From Saccharopolyspora gloriosae (GTDB lineage: Bacteria; Actinomycetota; Actinomycetes; Mycobacteriales; Pseudonocardiaceae), in assembly GCF_014203325.1 (NCBI RefSeq), contig NZ_JACHIV010000001.1, positions 558,001 to 622,000 of the forward strand: 64,000 nucleotides of DNA, read 5' to 3'. Every line of letters starts with the position of its first letter. Position 1 is the first letter of the stretch. Both the position numbers and the translations under genes were made by a program. Positions 40,129-50,154 of the stretch are shown piece after piece. The notes under the pieces were generated by a model that saw only the letters and a list, made by a program, of their open reading frames with translations, did not search any database and was not told the DNA's origin.

Positions 40129-43080
40129 TCACTCGTCGGTCGTGCTCGCGTCCGGGTCGGCGGGCCTGCGGCCCCGGTCGGTACCCCGCTGGATGGCCGA
40201 CATCAACGCCCGGATCTCCGCGGCGGAGCGGGATCCGGATTCCGCCCGCCGTTCGTCCTCGTCCGATTGCTCGCGGGCGAGCTCCGGCGCGAGGTTGGCC
40301 TGCTTGCGGCGGCGGGGGAGCGGAACCGCGGCTTCCTCGGGTTCCGACCCCGGATCGCCGTCCGGGCCGTTCGTGCTGTCGTCGGTGCTGTCGTTCGTGG
40401 TCGCGTCGCCATTGCCGGGCGACGCGGTGTCGGTGTTCGTGATCGGCCGGTGGCCGGTGGGATCGGTGGTCGCCGGATCCGCGTCCGCAGGCCAGGTGAC
40501 CTGGTCCGCGTTCCCGGCGGGATCCTCGGTCGGCCATGCCGCGTCGAGCGCGGATTCGTGCTGAATTCCGGGCTCGATCGGTTCCCCTCCGTCCGAACGG
40601 TAGCCGCGCTCCGCCGACGAGTCGTCGCCCGAAGCGGTGACGTCGGCTGAACGCTCGGGTGGCGTCCGAACCGGCTCGGAGTCCGCGTCCTCGGCCGCGG
40701 CGTCCGTTGGGTCCGAATCCTCCGTGTCGGGCGGCCAGGAGTGGTCGTCGGTGGTGAGTTCTCCGTCCGCGGCACCGGATTCCGGCTCGGGGACGTCCGG
40801 AGCGGGCTCGTCGGAGCCGATCGCTTCGAGTTCCGGGTCCGTGGTCTCGATGCTCGACGTGCTCGGCGTGGCGGGAACGTCGGACACCGCAGCGGAGTCC
40901 GCGTCGTCGGTGGTCGTCTCGTCGGAGTCCGTCTCGCCGGTGGCGGGGGAACTCCCGTGCTCGTCGTTCGCCGACGTGAACGGGTCGAACGCGGCGCGAT
41001 CCGCCTCCACCGGCTCGTCGGCGACGTCCGCGAGGTCGACGGATTCGGCCGCGGCATCGGCGGTCGCCGTCTCGTCCGGCTCGTGCCGCGGGTCGTCCCC
41101 GGAGGCCGACCGCACCCTCGGGAGCTGGGAGGTGTGCGCCTCGCCGGGATCGGGCTCGATGGGCTCCACGATCAGCTTCGCGGGCACCAGCACCGTCGCC
41201 CGGGTACCGCCGTAGGCGGAGGTGCGCAGCTCCACTCCGATGCCGTGGCGGTCGGCGAGCCGCGCCACCACGAACAAACCGAGCCTGCTGTCCGAGCGCA
41301 GCGCCATCGCGTCGAACTCCGGCGGGCCCGCCAGCATCGCGTTCGCCGCTTCCCGGTCGGTGTCGGCGATGCCGAGGCCGCGGTCCTCGACTTCGATCAC
41401 CACGCCGCGGGCGACGGTGTGGCTGTGCACGTTCACCCGCGATTCGGGCGGGGAGAAGGACGTCGCGTTGTCCAGCAGCTCCGCCAGCAGGTGCACCGTG
41501 TCGGCGACCGCGTCGCCGTGCAGCGCCAGATCCGGCGGTCGCTGCACGCGCACCCGCGCGTAGTGCTTCGTCTCGGCGACCGCGCTGCGCAGCACGTCGG
41601 CGAGCTCGATGGGGCGCGACCACCGGCGGCCCGGCTGCCCGCCGCCGAGGATGATCAGGTTCTCGGCGTTGCGGCGGGCGCGGGTGGCGAGGTGGTCGAG
41701 GCCGAACAGCAGGGCCATCCGGTCCGGGTCCTGCTCCTCGCGCTCCAGGCGGTCGATCATGGTCAGCAGCCGGTGCACCAGGGCCTGGCTGCGTCCGGCG
41801 ATGCCGAGGAAGACGGTGTGCACGCCCTCGCGGGCCTGCGCTTCCTGCACGGCAGCGGACACCGCGGTGCGCTGGGCGGTGTTGAAGGCCTCGGCGACCT
41901 GGCCGATCTCGTCGCGGCCGTAGTCGAGGTGCGCGACCTCGCGGTCGATGTCGACGCGCTCGCCGCGGCGCAACCGGGCCACGATCTCCGGCAGCTGCCC
42001 GCCGGCGAGCAGCAGGGTGTCGTCGCGGAGCCCGTTGAGCCGCCGGGACAGGCCGCGGGACACCCGCAGCGCGACGAGGATCGCGAGCAGCACGATCAGC
42101 AGCGCGACGACGCTGCCGATCGCGACCTGGATCAGGTTGCGGTCGCCCGCTTCCAGCCCGGCGGCGGCGGTGCGCTGCGCCTGCGTGGAGGCCAGCGTGG
42201 TGAGGTCGTCGGTGACGAGGTCGCTGGTGGTGAGCCAATCGGTCGCGTCGATGGCCGGTGCGTCGTCGTCCGGGCTCCACGGCCCGAGCTCGACGATCTG
42301 GTCCTCCAGCTCGGTGAGGTGCCGGAAGTGCGGCGTTGAGATGATCTTGGTGTACCGCGCCCGCACGTCGGGCGGGGCGGACGCGGCGCTGGACTCCAGC
42401 TCCAGGTGGTAGGCGCCGGTCAGGTGCGCGAACGCCCGGTGGTCGGCGGGCGTGAAGGTGCCGGTGCGCAGCCCGTCGGAAGCGAGCGACGCGGCTCGCG
42501 CCATCCGGTCCGCGGCGGTGAAGAACGCGTCGGCGCGCAGTCCGCCCTGGGTGACCGCGGAGTCCGGGAACAGCCGGGCCTGCGATTCGAACAGCGCGGA
42601 GCCCGCGTCGACGAAACCGTTGTAGTAGCCGTGGATCTGGGCCCGATCGGCCTGCATGCCGTCCACGCGGGCCCGCATCACGGGCAGTTCCGCGATGACC
42701 CGGTTGAGCGCGCGCATCCGGGCGGCGACCTCGTCCGGCGCCTGCTGCAGCGTCGGGTCCGCGGCGTCGCGCATCGCGGTCAGCGCCCGGTCGGTCGCCT
42801 CGCGCTGCTTGCCGAGCCGTTCGCCGGCGGAATCGGGGGCCGCGGCCTGCAGCAGGCTCAGCGTGCGTTCCTTCTGCGCGGAGGCCAGCACCCGCATCGC
42901 GGGCAGCGACACGTCGCGCACGCCGGAGGCGATGCCCCGCAGGTGGAACCCGTTGTAGAGGGTGATCCCGCTGATGATCGACCAGAGCACCAGCAGCGCG
43001 ATGCCGGGTATCAGGACCACGCCGTAGAGGCGATCGCGGATGCTGCGGCGGCCTTTGCGCCAGTCATCGAGCTTCTGCAC
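40129..43080 (-). CDS. Nitrate-sensor-type histidine kinase-like protein (CvnA-like)
   Basis: This is a 983-residue membrane sensor. Span 1 is at about 20-42 and a helical NIT-type sensor domain follows (QKERTLSLLQAAAPDSAGER). Span 2 is at about 320-342, then a HAMP-like segment. The dimerisation region lacks a clear phospho-accepting His, and the HATPase domain follows (N-box ELLDNATSFSPPESRV, G1 VEDRGLGI, G2 SRLGLFVV). The last 300 residues are an acidic Asp/Glu/Ser/Thr-rich disordered tail with a basic end. GTG 43080 is chosen. It heads a conservon-type operon with Roadblock and DUF742 genes. Confidence 0.87.
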   Translation of the reverse strand: MQKLDDWRKGRRSIRDRLYGVVLIPGIALLVLWSIISGITLYNGFHLRGIASGVRDVSLPAMRVLASAQKERTLSLLQAAAPDSAGERLGKQREATDRALTAMRDAADPTLQQAPDEVAARMRALNRVIAELPVMRARVDGMQADRAQIHGYYNGFVDAGSALFESQARLFPDSAVTQGGLRADAFFTAADRMARAASLASDGLRTGTFTPADHRAFAHLTGAYHLELESSAASAPPDVRARYTKIISTPHFRHLTELEDQIVELGPWSPDDDAPAIDATDWLTTSDLVTDDLTTLASTQAQRTAAAGLEAGDRNLIQVAIGSVVALLIVLLAILVALRVSRGLSRRLNGLRDDTLLLAGGQLPEIVARLRRGERVDIDREVAHLDYGRDEIGQVAEAFNTAQRTAVSAAVQEAQAREGVHTVFLGIAGRSQALVHRLLTMIDRLEREEQDPDRMALLFGLDHLATRARRNAENLIILGGGQPGRRWSRPIELADVLRSAVAETKHYARVRVQRPPDLALHGDAVADTVHLLAELLDNATSFSPPESRVNVHSHTVARGVVIEVEDRGLGIADTDREAANAMLAGPPEFDAMALRSDSRLGLFVVARLADRHGIGVELRTSAYGGTRATVLVPAKLIVEPIEPDPGEAHTSQLPRVRSASGDDPRHEPDETATADAAAESVDLADVADEPVEADRAAFDPFTSANDEHGSSPATGETDSDETTTDDADSAAVSDVPATPSTSSIETTDPELEAIGSDEPAPDVPEPESGAADGELTTDDHSWPPDTEDSDPTDAAAEDADSEPVRTPPERSADVTASGDDSSAERGYRSDGGEPIEPGIQHESALDAAWPTEDPAGNADQVTWPADADPATTDPTGHRPITNTDTASPGNGDATTNDSTDDSTNGPDGDPGSEPEEAAVPLPRRRKQANLAPELAREQSDEDERRAESGSRSAAEIRALMSAIQRGTDRGRRPADPDASTTDE

Positions 43081-43429
43081 TACGTCCCACCCGTGTGTGC
43101 CGGTGCGCGCGACGGAGCGCGTCGCGGCGGTCTCGGCGGCATGCGAAGCACCACGCCGTCGGGCGAGGTGTCGTGCTGAGGGAGACGGGTTTGCGGGGTG
43201 TGGCGATCGGACGCTCGCGTCCCGGTCCCCCCGATTCGCTTTTCCCGCATGAAACCGCAGGGATTTTAGCACGCCAAGATCAACTGGTGGAACGGCGGAT
43301 CAGCATTGCGCCGTACGCCCCAACGGAAACTGGGACGCACGGCGCAATGGAGCGTGGAGTTCGAGGGCGACAGCCCTCGCACCTTCATTCTCTTGTCAAC
43401 GCCCGACCGGCGAAGCCTGTCCGCCCACC

Positions 43430-43716
43430 CCGAAAGCACCTTGCGGCGTAGCCGTGCCTTGGGCGGCGAAGCCAGCCTGCCTCGCGGCCGAAGGCCGTGC
43501 CTCGCGGCGAAGCCGTGCCTCGGACGAGCGAAGCGAAGTCTGCCTGGAGGCGAAGCCGTGCCTGTATGTGCGAAGCACATAGCCCACGTCGAAAAGCCCT
43601 CACCGGCGGGTTCTCAGTGAGCCTCTCGCGAGGACGGCTTTTTCCCTCGTGGCGGAGCCACTTGGGAAAAAGATCCCGCAGCGAGAGGCTCACTGAGGTT
43701 CCGCTACCCGGACACC
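43430..43716 (-). repeat. Palindromic intergenic element, copy 5
   Basis: An 85-nt hairpin lies at 43613-43697 with arms CTCAGTGAGCCTCTCGC and GCGAGAGGCTCACTGAG. The type I tail of at least five TTC-loop mini-hairpins extends to the left (43440-43590). It lies 21 bp after the chitinase stop, reading outward from it, within a 657-bp gap to the kinase. The remaining 43081-43429 holds the kinase promoter region and no gene. Confidence 0.88.
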
Positions 43717-43737
43717 AAAGCAGAACGAGCCCGACAA

Positions 43738-44736
43738 TCAGCCAGCAAACCCGGCAACGATCGAGGAGAACTCCCACGGCTGCTGCTCGGCGCCGCTGCA
43801 GCTGCTGACGTCGCCGCTGCCGTCGCAGGGCCGGTCGCGGTTGACCGACCAGAAGGTGAACCGGCCGAGGCCCTTCTCCTTGGCGTAGTCGGCCATCTTC
43901 TGGAACGCGGCCACGTCGACGTGCTCGGCGGGCTGGTCGGTGTTGCCGTTCATCGACGAGATGCCGACGTGCGCGTAGGCCGCCGCGTCGTCGTAGCCGA
44001 AGGCCGTCTTGACCTGTTCCTTCAGCGCGTCGGTCGTGGTGATCGTGTCCTGCGCCATGTCGGTGCCGTTGAAGTCGAACGGCATCTGCGTCCACACGTC
44101 GATGTCGGCGCCGATCTCGGCGGCCTTGGCGATCATGGCCTTGCCGTTCTCGTTCGGCCCGGTGGTGGTGGTGCCGAACGTGACGACGGTCTTGAGGCCG
44201 GGGTTGGCCTCCTTCGTGATCTTCAGCGCTTCGATCACGCGGTCCCGGGAGGCGGGGGTCTCGACCTCGGTGGATTCGATGTCGATGTCGATGGCCTTGA
44301 GGCCGTAGGCGTCGATCACCTTCTGGTAGGCGCCCGCGAGGGACTGCGCGTCGGTGCAGACCTCGCCGAGCTTGTTGCCGCTCCAGCCGCCGATCGAGGG
44401 GATCACGTCGCCGCCGCCGGCGCGGATCTCGTCGATGGTTGCCTTGTCCTGGCCGTCGAGCGGACGGGTGCCGTCCCAGGCGGGGTTGCAGCTGCCGTCG
44501 GCGTTGATGAACGCGAGCGTGAAGTCCTTGATGCCGGTCGCGCCCTGCACCTCGGACGGCGCCGGCGGGTTGCCCCAGCCGTTGTAGAGGTAGGGCGAGG
44601 CCGCGACGGGGCTCTCGGCCTGGGGCGCGACGTCCTGCTTGGCGCTCAGCGCGGGAACGGCGGTCAGGGTGGCCGCACACGCGACGGCGACACCGGTACC
44701 GGCCAGGGTGAGCATGTTCTTGCGGAGCTTGCCCAC
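43738..44736 (-). CDS. Secreted GH18 chitinase-like protein
   Basis: This 332-residue exported glycoside hydrolase has a signal peptide (1 to about 33, ending VPALSA). The GH18 barrel begins with [10 protein letters not shown] and has the catalytic DxDxE as AIDIDIES, plus the [11 protein letters not shown] strand and VWTQMPFDF region. GTG 44736 is fixed by GGAGGACCA. It resembles the small-domain GH18 chitinases of actinobacteria that lack extra chitin-binding modules. It probably digests chitin or related glycans outside the cell. Confidence 0.88.
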   Translation of the reverse strand: MGKLRKNMLTLAGTGVAVACAATLTAVPALSAKQDVAPQAESPVAASPYLYNGWGNPPAPSEVQGATGIKDFTLAFINADGSCNPAWDGTRPLDGQDKATIDEIRAGGGDVIPSIGGWSGNKLGEVCTDAQSLAGAYQKVIDAYGLKAIDIDIESTEVETPASRDRVIEALKITKEANPGLKTVVTFGTTTTGPNENGKAMIAKAAEIGADIDVWTQMPFDFNGTDMAQDTITTTDALKEQVKTAFGYDDAAAYAHVGISSMNGNTDQPAEHVDVAAFQKMADYAKEKGLGRFTFWSVNRDRPCDGSGDVSSCSGAEQQPWEFSSIVAGFAG

Positions 44737-45007
44737 TGGTCCTCCTTCGGGGATCTTGTTCGCCACGGCGGGGATTCGTGGCTCAGCGGGACTTTCCCAG
44801 AACCTGAAATTGGTTCGTACCACCAAAAGGAACATCGGCGTGCTCCCTCTGGGGTCTTGGCGTGTTTTCTCTGTCGCTTTCTGTATCAGCCCTGGCCAGC
44901 GAATTGTGGAGTCCACAGAGGAGTTTTTGCGCCGCGTTCACAGCAGAATGTGAACGGCGTGGGAAATTACCGTTATTCCGGCTCGCTCGGCCCGGCCTGC
45001 GCGATCG
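44737..45007. other. Divergent promoter region, chitinase/adnA
   Basis: 271 bp, locally AT-richer than its surroundings, with no gene seen. It should hold both promoters. Confidence 0.35.
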
Positions 45008-48000
45008 GTGTCGGTGCGGCGTGATTCCATCGTGGCCGTGCCCGCCCCGAACAGGACCTCTCCCCGCGAGCCGGCTCGCCGCGAGTCGGCCCCGCGCCGC
45101 GCGGCGCCGGTGCTCGTCCGCCGGCCCGGCGGCGAACGACGGCTGGACTGGGACGAGCCCGCCCGGCGGGTGCTCGACGCCGGCGGCGGCGGTTTCCTGC
45201 GCGTCCTCGGCGGACCCGGCAGCGGGAAGACGACCTTGGTGGCCGAGGTCGCCGCCGACCGGATACTGCGCCACGGCGTCCCGCCGGAGAACGTGCTGGT
45301 GCTGACCTCCGGCCGGGCCGCGGCGACCCGGATGCGGGCGCAGATCACCCGGCGGCTCACCTCCGGCGACGGGCTGCGCACCGCGCAGGAACCGTTGGTG
45401 CGCACCGTGCACTCCTACGCGTTCGCGGTGCTGCGGCTGCAGGCGGTGCTGACGGAGGCGCCGCCACCTCGGATGCTCACCGGGCCGGACCAGGACGCAC
45501 TGGTCCGCGAACTGCTCGAAGGCGACCTGGACAACGGCGCGCCGGACTGGCCGGACTCGCTGCGCGCCGCGCTGCCGGTGGAGGCGTTCGCGGGTGAGCT
45601 GCGCGATCTGCTGCTGCGCGTGGCCGAACGCGGCGCCGGACCGCGCACGCTGATCGAGCTGGGGCAGCAGCACGGCCGCCCGGAATGGGTGGCCGCGGGC
45701 GGATTCGGAGAGCAGTACGAGCAGGTCACCCTGCTGCGCGGCGGCGGGCACGGCGGCGCGGAGCTGGACGCGGCGGAACTGGTCGCCCAAGCCCTGCTGG
45801 CCTTCGACACCGACCCGGAGCTGCTGGCCGCGGAACGCGACCGGGTGCGCTACCTGCTGGTCGACGACGCGCAGCACCTGGACCCGCAGCAGTTCGAGCT
45901 GATCCGCAGGCTCGGCGAGTCGGCGCACGAGTTCCTGCTGGCCGGGGACCCGGACCAGGCGGTGTTCTCCTTCCGCGGTGCCGATCCGAGCGCCCTGACC
46001 GGCGCCGAACCGGACCGCACGGAGGTGCTCACCACCGGCCGTCGCATGTCGCCCGCGGTGCACACCGCCGTCGGCAGGCTGATCCAGGGCCTGCCGGGCG
46101 CCGGGCCGCAGCGCGCGCTGCGGCCGCCGGACGGCGAGGGCGGATCGGTGCAGGTGCGGTTGCTCGGCACCCAGGCGCAGGAGGCGGCGTGGGTGGCCGA
46201 CCAGCTGCGCCGCGCGCACCTGCTGGACGAGGTGCCGTGGTCGGACATGGCGGTGATCGTGCGCTCCACCGGCCAGTCGCTGCCGGTGCTGCGCCGCGCG
46301 CTGCTCGCGGCGGGCGTGCCGCTGGTGCTGCCGGTGGACGACGTGCCGCTGGCGCACCGCACCGCGATCCGCCCGCTGCTGACGCTGCTGCACTGCGCGG
46401 CGAGCCCCCCGGCGCTGGATCCGGACGCGGCGGAGGCGTTGCTGTCCTCCTCGCTCGGCGGCGCCGATCCGTTGGCGCTGCGGCGGTTGCGCCGCGGGCT
46501 GCTGCGATTGCAGAAGGCCACCGGGGAGCAGAAGTCCAGCGGCGAGCTGCTGGTGGAGGTGCTGCGCGACGGCGACCGGCTCGCGGGCCTGGAGGACGCC
46601 GCCGCCCGACCGGCCCGCAGGCTCGCGGCGCTGCTGTCCACCGCCACCGAGGTGATCGGCAAGGGCGTCGAAGAGGCGTTGTGGCGGGTGTGGAAGGCCA
46701 GCGGCCTGGAGCAGCGCTGGGTGTCGGCGTCCGAACGCGGCGGCATCGCCGGGGCGCAGGCCGATCGGGACCTGGACGCGGTGGTCGCGCTGTTCGACGC
46801 CGCCGCGCAGTACGCGGACCGCAAGCCCGGTTCGGACGTCGTCGGTTTCGTCGACGAGCTGCGCAAGCAGCGCATCACCGGCAGCAGCCTGGCCCCGACC
46901 GCTCCGGCCGGGGACGCGGTGTCGGTGCTGACGGCGCACGCCTCGGCGGGCCGGGAGTGGGAGGTCGTGGCGATCCCCGGCGTGCAGGAGGGCACGTGGC
47001 CCGACCTGCGGCTGCGCGGTTCGCTGCTGCACACCGGGCGCTTGGTGGACGTGCTCTCCGGCGTGGACGAGCAGGAGCGGGTGTCGGCCACCGCGCCGCT
47101 GCTGGCGGAGGAGCGACGCCTGCTGCTGGTCGCCGCCGGTCGCGCGCGGCGGTCGCTGCTGGTGAGCGCGGTGCGCGGGGAGGACGAGCAGCCGTCCCGG
47201 TTCCTCGACGAGCTGGAGGGGATCAGCACCGACGTGGAGCAGCAGCGGCCGTTGCTGCGCCCGGAACGCGGCCTGGTGCTGGGTGAACTCGTCGCGGAGC
47301 TGCGCCGGGTGGTCTGCGACGGCGAGGCCAAACCGGGTCGCCGGGAGCGGGCCGCCGAGCAGCTCGCGCGGCTCGCGGTCGCCGGAGTTCCCGGCGCGGA
47401 CCCGGACGGCTGGTACGGCCTGCCGGAGAGCTCCACGGCGGCTCCGCTGGTGGAGCAGGACGAAGCCGTCAAGGTCTCACCCTCCACTGTGGACGTGTTG
47501 AGCAAGTGCCCGCTGCGGTGGATGGTGCAGCGCCACGGCGGCGAGGACGCCGCCGAACTCGCCTCCGTCACCGGAACCCTCGTGCACGCCCTCGTCGAGA
47601 AGGCCGCCGAAGGCGCCGACCGCGAGCAGTTGCGGGAAGCGCTGGACCAGGCGTGGAAGTCCGTCGACGCCGGAGCGCCGTGGTTCTCCCGCCACGAGCG
47701 GCGCCGGGTGGAAGGCATGCTCGACGCGTTCGTCGGCTGGCTGGAGAGCTCCCGCGCCGAGCTGACGCAGCTCGGCGTGGAGCGGGACCTGGACCTGGAG
47801 GTGCCGAGCCGCGAAGGCGGTCCGAAGCTGCGGTTGCGCGGCCGGGTGGACCGGCTGGAAGCCGACGGCGACGGCAGGCCCGTCGTCGTGGACGTCAAGA
47901 CGAGCAAGTCCGCGGTGAGCGCCGACGACGCGCAGGAGCACCCGCAGCTGGCGGTCTACCAGCTCGCCGCCGCGCTCGGCGCGTTCCAGGGCGGCGAAGC

Positions 48001-48259
48001 CGCGCCGGACGCGCTCACCGAGCCCGGCGGGGCGCGGCTGCTGTACGTGGCGAAGTCCTCCCGGCAGGGGCCGTGGACCGAGCGGGCGCAGGACGGCCTC
48101 GACGAGGACCGGCTGCGGGTGTGGCTGGACGTGGTGCACGACGCGGCGGCCTCCAGCGTCGGCCCGGCCTACGTCGCCGCCGAGAACTCCGACTGCCCCC
48201 GCTGCCCGGCCCGCCCGTCCTGCCCCATCCACCCGGAAGGCCGCCAAGTCGGCCAGTGA
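45008..48259 (+). CDS. adnA: AdnA subunit of AdnAB helicase-nuclease
   Basis: This 1,083-residue protein has a UvrD-like motor and a RecB-like nuclease. Walker A is LGGPGSGKTTL, and motif II reads LLVDDAQHLD (DDAQ instead of DExQ), in line with a weak or accessory motor in AdnA. Motifs DPDQAVFSFRGADP and TAHASAGREWEVV are also visible. The nuclease shows VVDVKTSKSAV and QLAVYQLAA, with Fe-S cysteines at VLSKCPLRW and DCPRCPARPSC. AdnAB resects double-strand breaks in mycobacteria. GTG 45008 is used. Unlike in mycobacteria, adnB is not adjacent: three genes intervene. Confidence 0.88.
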   Translation: MSVRRDSIVAVPAPNRTSPREPARRESAPRRAAPVLVRRPGGERRLDWDEPARRVLDAGGGGFLRVLGGPGSGKTTLVAEVAADRILRHGVPPENVLVLTSGRAAATRMRAQITRRLTSGDGLRTAQEPLVRTVHSYAFAVLRLQAVLTEAPPPRMLTGPDQDALVRELLEGDLDNGAPDWPDSLRAALPVEAFAGELRDLLLRVAERGAGPRTLIELGQQHGRPEWVAAGGFGEQYEQVTLLRGGGHGGAELDAAELVAQALLAFDTDPELLAAERDRVRYLLVDDAQHLDPQQFELIRRLGESAHEFLLAGDPDQAVFSFRGADPSALTGAEPDRTEVLTTGRRMSPAVHTAVGRLIQGLPGAGPQRALRPPDGEGGSVQVRLLGTQAQEAAWVADQLRRAHLLDEVPWSDMAVIVRSTGQSLPVLRRALLAAGVPLVLPVDDVPLAHRTAIRPLLTLLHCAASPPALDPDAAEALLSSSLGGADPLALRRLRRGLLRLQKATGEQKSSGELLVEVLRDGDRLAGLEDAAARPARRLAALLSTATEVIGKGVEEALWRVWKASGLEQRWVSASERGGIAGAQADRDLDAVVALFDAAAQYADRKPGSDVVGFVDELRKQRITGSSLAPTAPAGDAVSVLTAHASAGREWEVVAIPGVQEGTWPDLRLRGSLLHTGRLVDVLSGVDEQERVSATAPLLAEERRLLLVAAGRARRSLLVSAVRGEDEQPSRFLDELEGISTDVEQQRPLLRPERGLVLGELVAELRRVVCDGEAKPGRRERAAEQLARLAVAGVPGADPDGWYGLPESSTAAPLVEQDEAVKVSPSTVDVLSKCPLRWMVQRHGGEDAAELASVTGTLVHALVEKAAEGADREQLREALDQAWKSVDAGAPWFSRHERRRVEGMLDAFVGWLESSRAELTQLGVERDLDLEVPSREGGPKLRLRGRVDRLEADGDGRPVVVDVKTSKSAVSADDAQEHPQLAVYQLAAALGAFQGGEAAPDALTEPGGARLLYVAKSSRQGPWTERAQDGLDEDRLRVWLDVVHDAAASSVGPAYVAAENSDCPRCPARPSCPIHPEGRQVGQ
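47483..47493. repeat. Palindrome TCCACTGTGGA in adnA
   Basis: It is read as Ser-Thr-Val-Asp using ACT, a rare Thr codon here. It belongs to the recurring TCCAC(A/T)GTGGA set. Confidence 0.45.
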
Positions 48260-48358
48260 CGGGCGGTATGGCCTGCGTCACGATCGGCTCGCTAACCTGT
48301 GATCCAGGGCGACGGCTCGATCAGCCGTGCGCGGGTCGATCGCGAAGAGGTGGTCGCT

Positions 48359-49579
48359 ATGACCGACGAGCTCGCAGGCAAGACCATCGGCGAACGCATC
48401 CAGATCATCCGGGAGCGGCGCGGCAAATCCCGCCCTGTCGTGGCGGGTCTGGTCGGCAGGTCGGCGGAATGGCTCAAAGCCGTGGAGAAGGGCCGACTGC
48501 ACACGCCGCGCTGGGAGAAGCTCGTCGAGCTCGCGGGAGCGTTGGGCGTGCGCGACGTCTCCGAGCTCACCGGAAGTGCCACGACGACCGGTTCGACGGA
48601 ACGCTGCTCGCACGATGCCGTTCCCGCGCTGCGCGAGGCGATCGAAGAAACGGCGTTGACCGTGTCGGCGGAGTCGGCTCCGGCCCCGGCCGCGTTGCTC
48701 GACCGGACCGCCGACGCCTGGGCTTTGTGGCATTCGTCCGCGACACCGCGGAAAGCGGTCGGCGCGGTGCTGCCGCAGATCATCCGCGATGGTCGCCGAG
48801 CGGTCCGGGTGCTCGACGGTGCCGAGCGGCGGGAAGCGCACATCGCTTTGTCCGCCGCGTACGCGCTCGCGGAGCAGGTGCTCGCTTGGGTGTCCGACTC
48901 GGCGTTGTTGTGGCTGGCGGCCGACAGGTGCATGACTTCGGCGGAACTGGCGGACGATCCCGTCGCGCTGGCCGGATCCGCGTGGGTGCTGGGCAACGTG
49001 TGGCGCGCGACCGGGCGCGAGGACGACGCCGTGCGACTCGTGGACGACGCGGCCGCGCTGCTGGAACCTCGACTGGACGAGGCCGATGATTCGGTTCGCG
49101 CGTTGTGGGGAGCGTGCCGGTTGCACGGCTCGATCACCGCCGCGCGGATGGGACGCGAAGGTGACGCGCTGCGCAGGCTGGACCAGGCCCAGGCGATGGC
49201 GAAGAGGCTGCCCGCCGACTACGCGCACCCGTGGACCTTGTTCGGCCGTGCCAACAGCGCGGTGACCTCGGTATCCGTCCAGGTCGACTTGCACCGGTCG
49301 GCCGGCGCGATCGACGCCGCCGAACAGGTCGACCCGGAATCGGTGCCGTCGGTGGACCGCCGAGCTCGGTTGTGGCTGGAAACGGCTCGCGCTTACCACC
49401 AGCGCAAGGATCGCGCCGCGACGTTGCACGTCTTGCAGCGCGCGGTGCGCGCAGGCGAGGAATCGATGCGGTGCCACCCGGTGGCCAGGGAGATCGCCGG
49501 TGACCTGGTCACCTCAGGCGGCGGGATGATCCGCGCCGAAGCGCGCCACCTGGCGCAACGACTGGGAGTGATCGTCTAG
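48359..49579 (+). CDS. XRE-family regulator with TPR-like domain
   Basis: This 406-residue protein has an N-terminal helix-turn-helix of the Cro/XRE type at about 8-65 (GERIQIIRERRGKSRPVVAG, then LVGRSAEWLKAVEKGRLHTP). The long helical C-terminal part looks like tetratricopeptide repeats. This is a very common regulator class in Pseudonocardiaceae and Streptomyces, often paired with a small partner gene. The ATG at 48359 follows GAGGTGG. It lies between adnA and adnB, where mycobacteria have no gene. Its target is unknown, most likely the two small genes after it. Confidence 0.82.
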   Translation: MTDELAGKTIGERIQIIRERRGKSRPVVAGLVGRSAEWLKAVEKGRLHTPRWEKLVELAGALGVRDVSELTGSATTTGSTERCSHDAVPALREAIEETALTVSAESAPAPAALLDRTADAWALWHSSATPRKAVGAVLPQIIRDGRRAVRVLDGAERREAHIALSAAYALAEQVLAWVSDSALLWLAADRCMTSAELADDPVALAGSAWVLGNVWRATGREDDAVRLVDDAAALLEPRLDEADDSVRALWGACRLHGSITAARMGREGDALRRLDQAQAMAKRLPADYAHPWTLFGRANSAVTSVSVQVDLHRSAGAIDAAEQVDPESVPSVDRRARLWLETARAYHQRKDRAATLHVLQRAVRAGEESMRCHPVAREIAGDLVTSGGGMIRAEARHLAQRLGVIV

Positions 49580-49667
49580 CACTCTCGGTGAGGCATGTTC
49601 TGTGCCCCACCGCGCGGGGGTTGCGAACGTTCCCCGAACCCTTCGGCTTCGGGCCGAACATGACGGC

Positions 49668-49952
49668 ATGAGCGAATCCGCAGTTCCGTCCCCGCGTCCG
49701 ATCCGCGTCCCGGTGCGGTACCGCACCGGGGAAGCAGGGGAGACGAGCCGCGTCGTGCACATGGCCGTGTGGACGTCCTCGGCGGTCTACCTCGCGATGT
49801 GCGGCGCGGAGCTCGACGGGCATCGGGCTGAGGTCGTCGTGAGCGGAATGCCTTGCATGCCTTGCGTTCGCGAGCTCGCGCTGCGCGAGGACCGTCCGGA
49901 CCGAAGCGGTCGGGCGGTGGTGGCCCCCGCGGATTTCCGCCTGCCCGGGTAG
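49668..49952 (+). CDS. Small protein next to XRE regulator, unknown
   Basis: This 94-residue protein begins with a Pro/Arg-rich head, then RTGEAGETSRVVHMAVWTSS, VYLAMCGAELDG and SGMPCMPCVREL. The CxxC and preceding Cys could bind zinc. It is the kind of small ORF that accompanies XRE regulators in these bacteria. ATG 49668 has no clear Shine-Dalgarno. No function can be assigned. Confidence 0.65.
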   Translation: MSESAVPSPRPIRVPVRYRTGEAGETSRVVHMAVWTSSAVYLAMCGAELDGHRAEVVVSGMPCMPCVRELALREDRPDRSGRAVVAPADFRLPG

Positions 49953-50154
49953 GCGGTGCGACCCGGTTCGTCGTCGTGACCCCCCGACCTGGCGGCGAGC
50001 CGCGCCCGGCCGGTGACCGCACCCCTCCGCGGTCCCGGCCGGGCATCCACCCGGCGAACGCGGAGTGATGTTCGCGGTCGGCTCAGGGCGGGTTCTCGAA
50101 AGATGACGCAGCGTGCGGCTACTTTGGTGGGGGTTCGGAATCGAAAGGGGAGTC
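49953..50154. other. Spacer in the adnA-adnB insertion
   Basis: 202 bp, no gene or clear signal apart from the ribosome site of the next gene. Confidence 0.3.

Noticed and set aside
40064-42280. 738-residue minus-strand frame inside the kinase gene
   Set aside because: Arg/Gly/Pro-rich shadow of the histidine-kinase gene caused by GC-rich third positions; no domain.
43440-43590. Regularly repeated short units that look like a CRISPR or tandem repeat array
   Set aside because: The units are 16-25 bp mini-hairpins of unequal spacing with no unique spacers between constant repeats, and no cas genes are near. They are the type I tail of the palindromic element.
49002-49089. adnA-adnB insert as an integrated plasmid or prophage remnant
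   Set aside because: No integrase, attachment repeats or phage genes; three ordinary genes with host-like composition.
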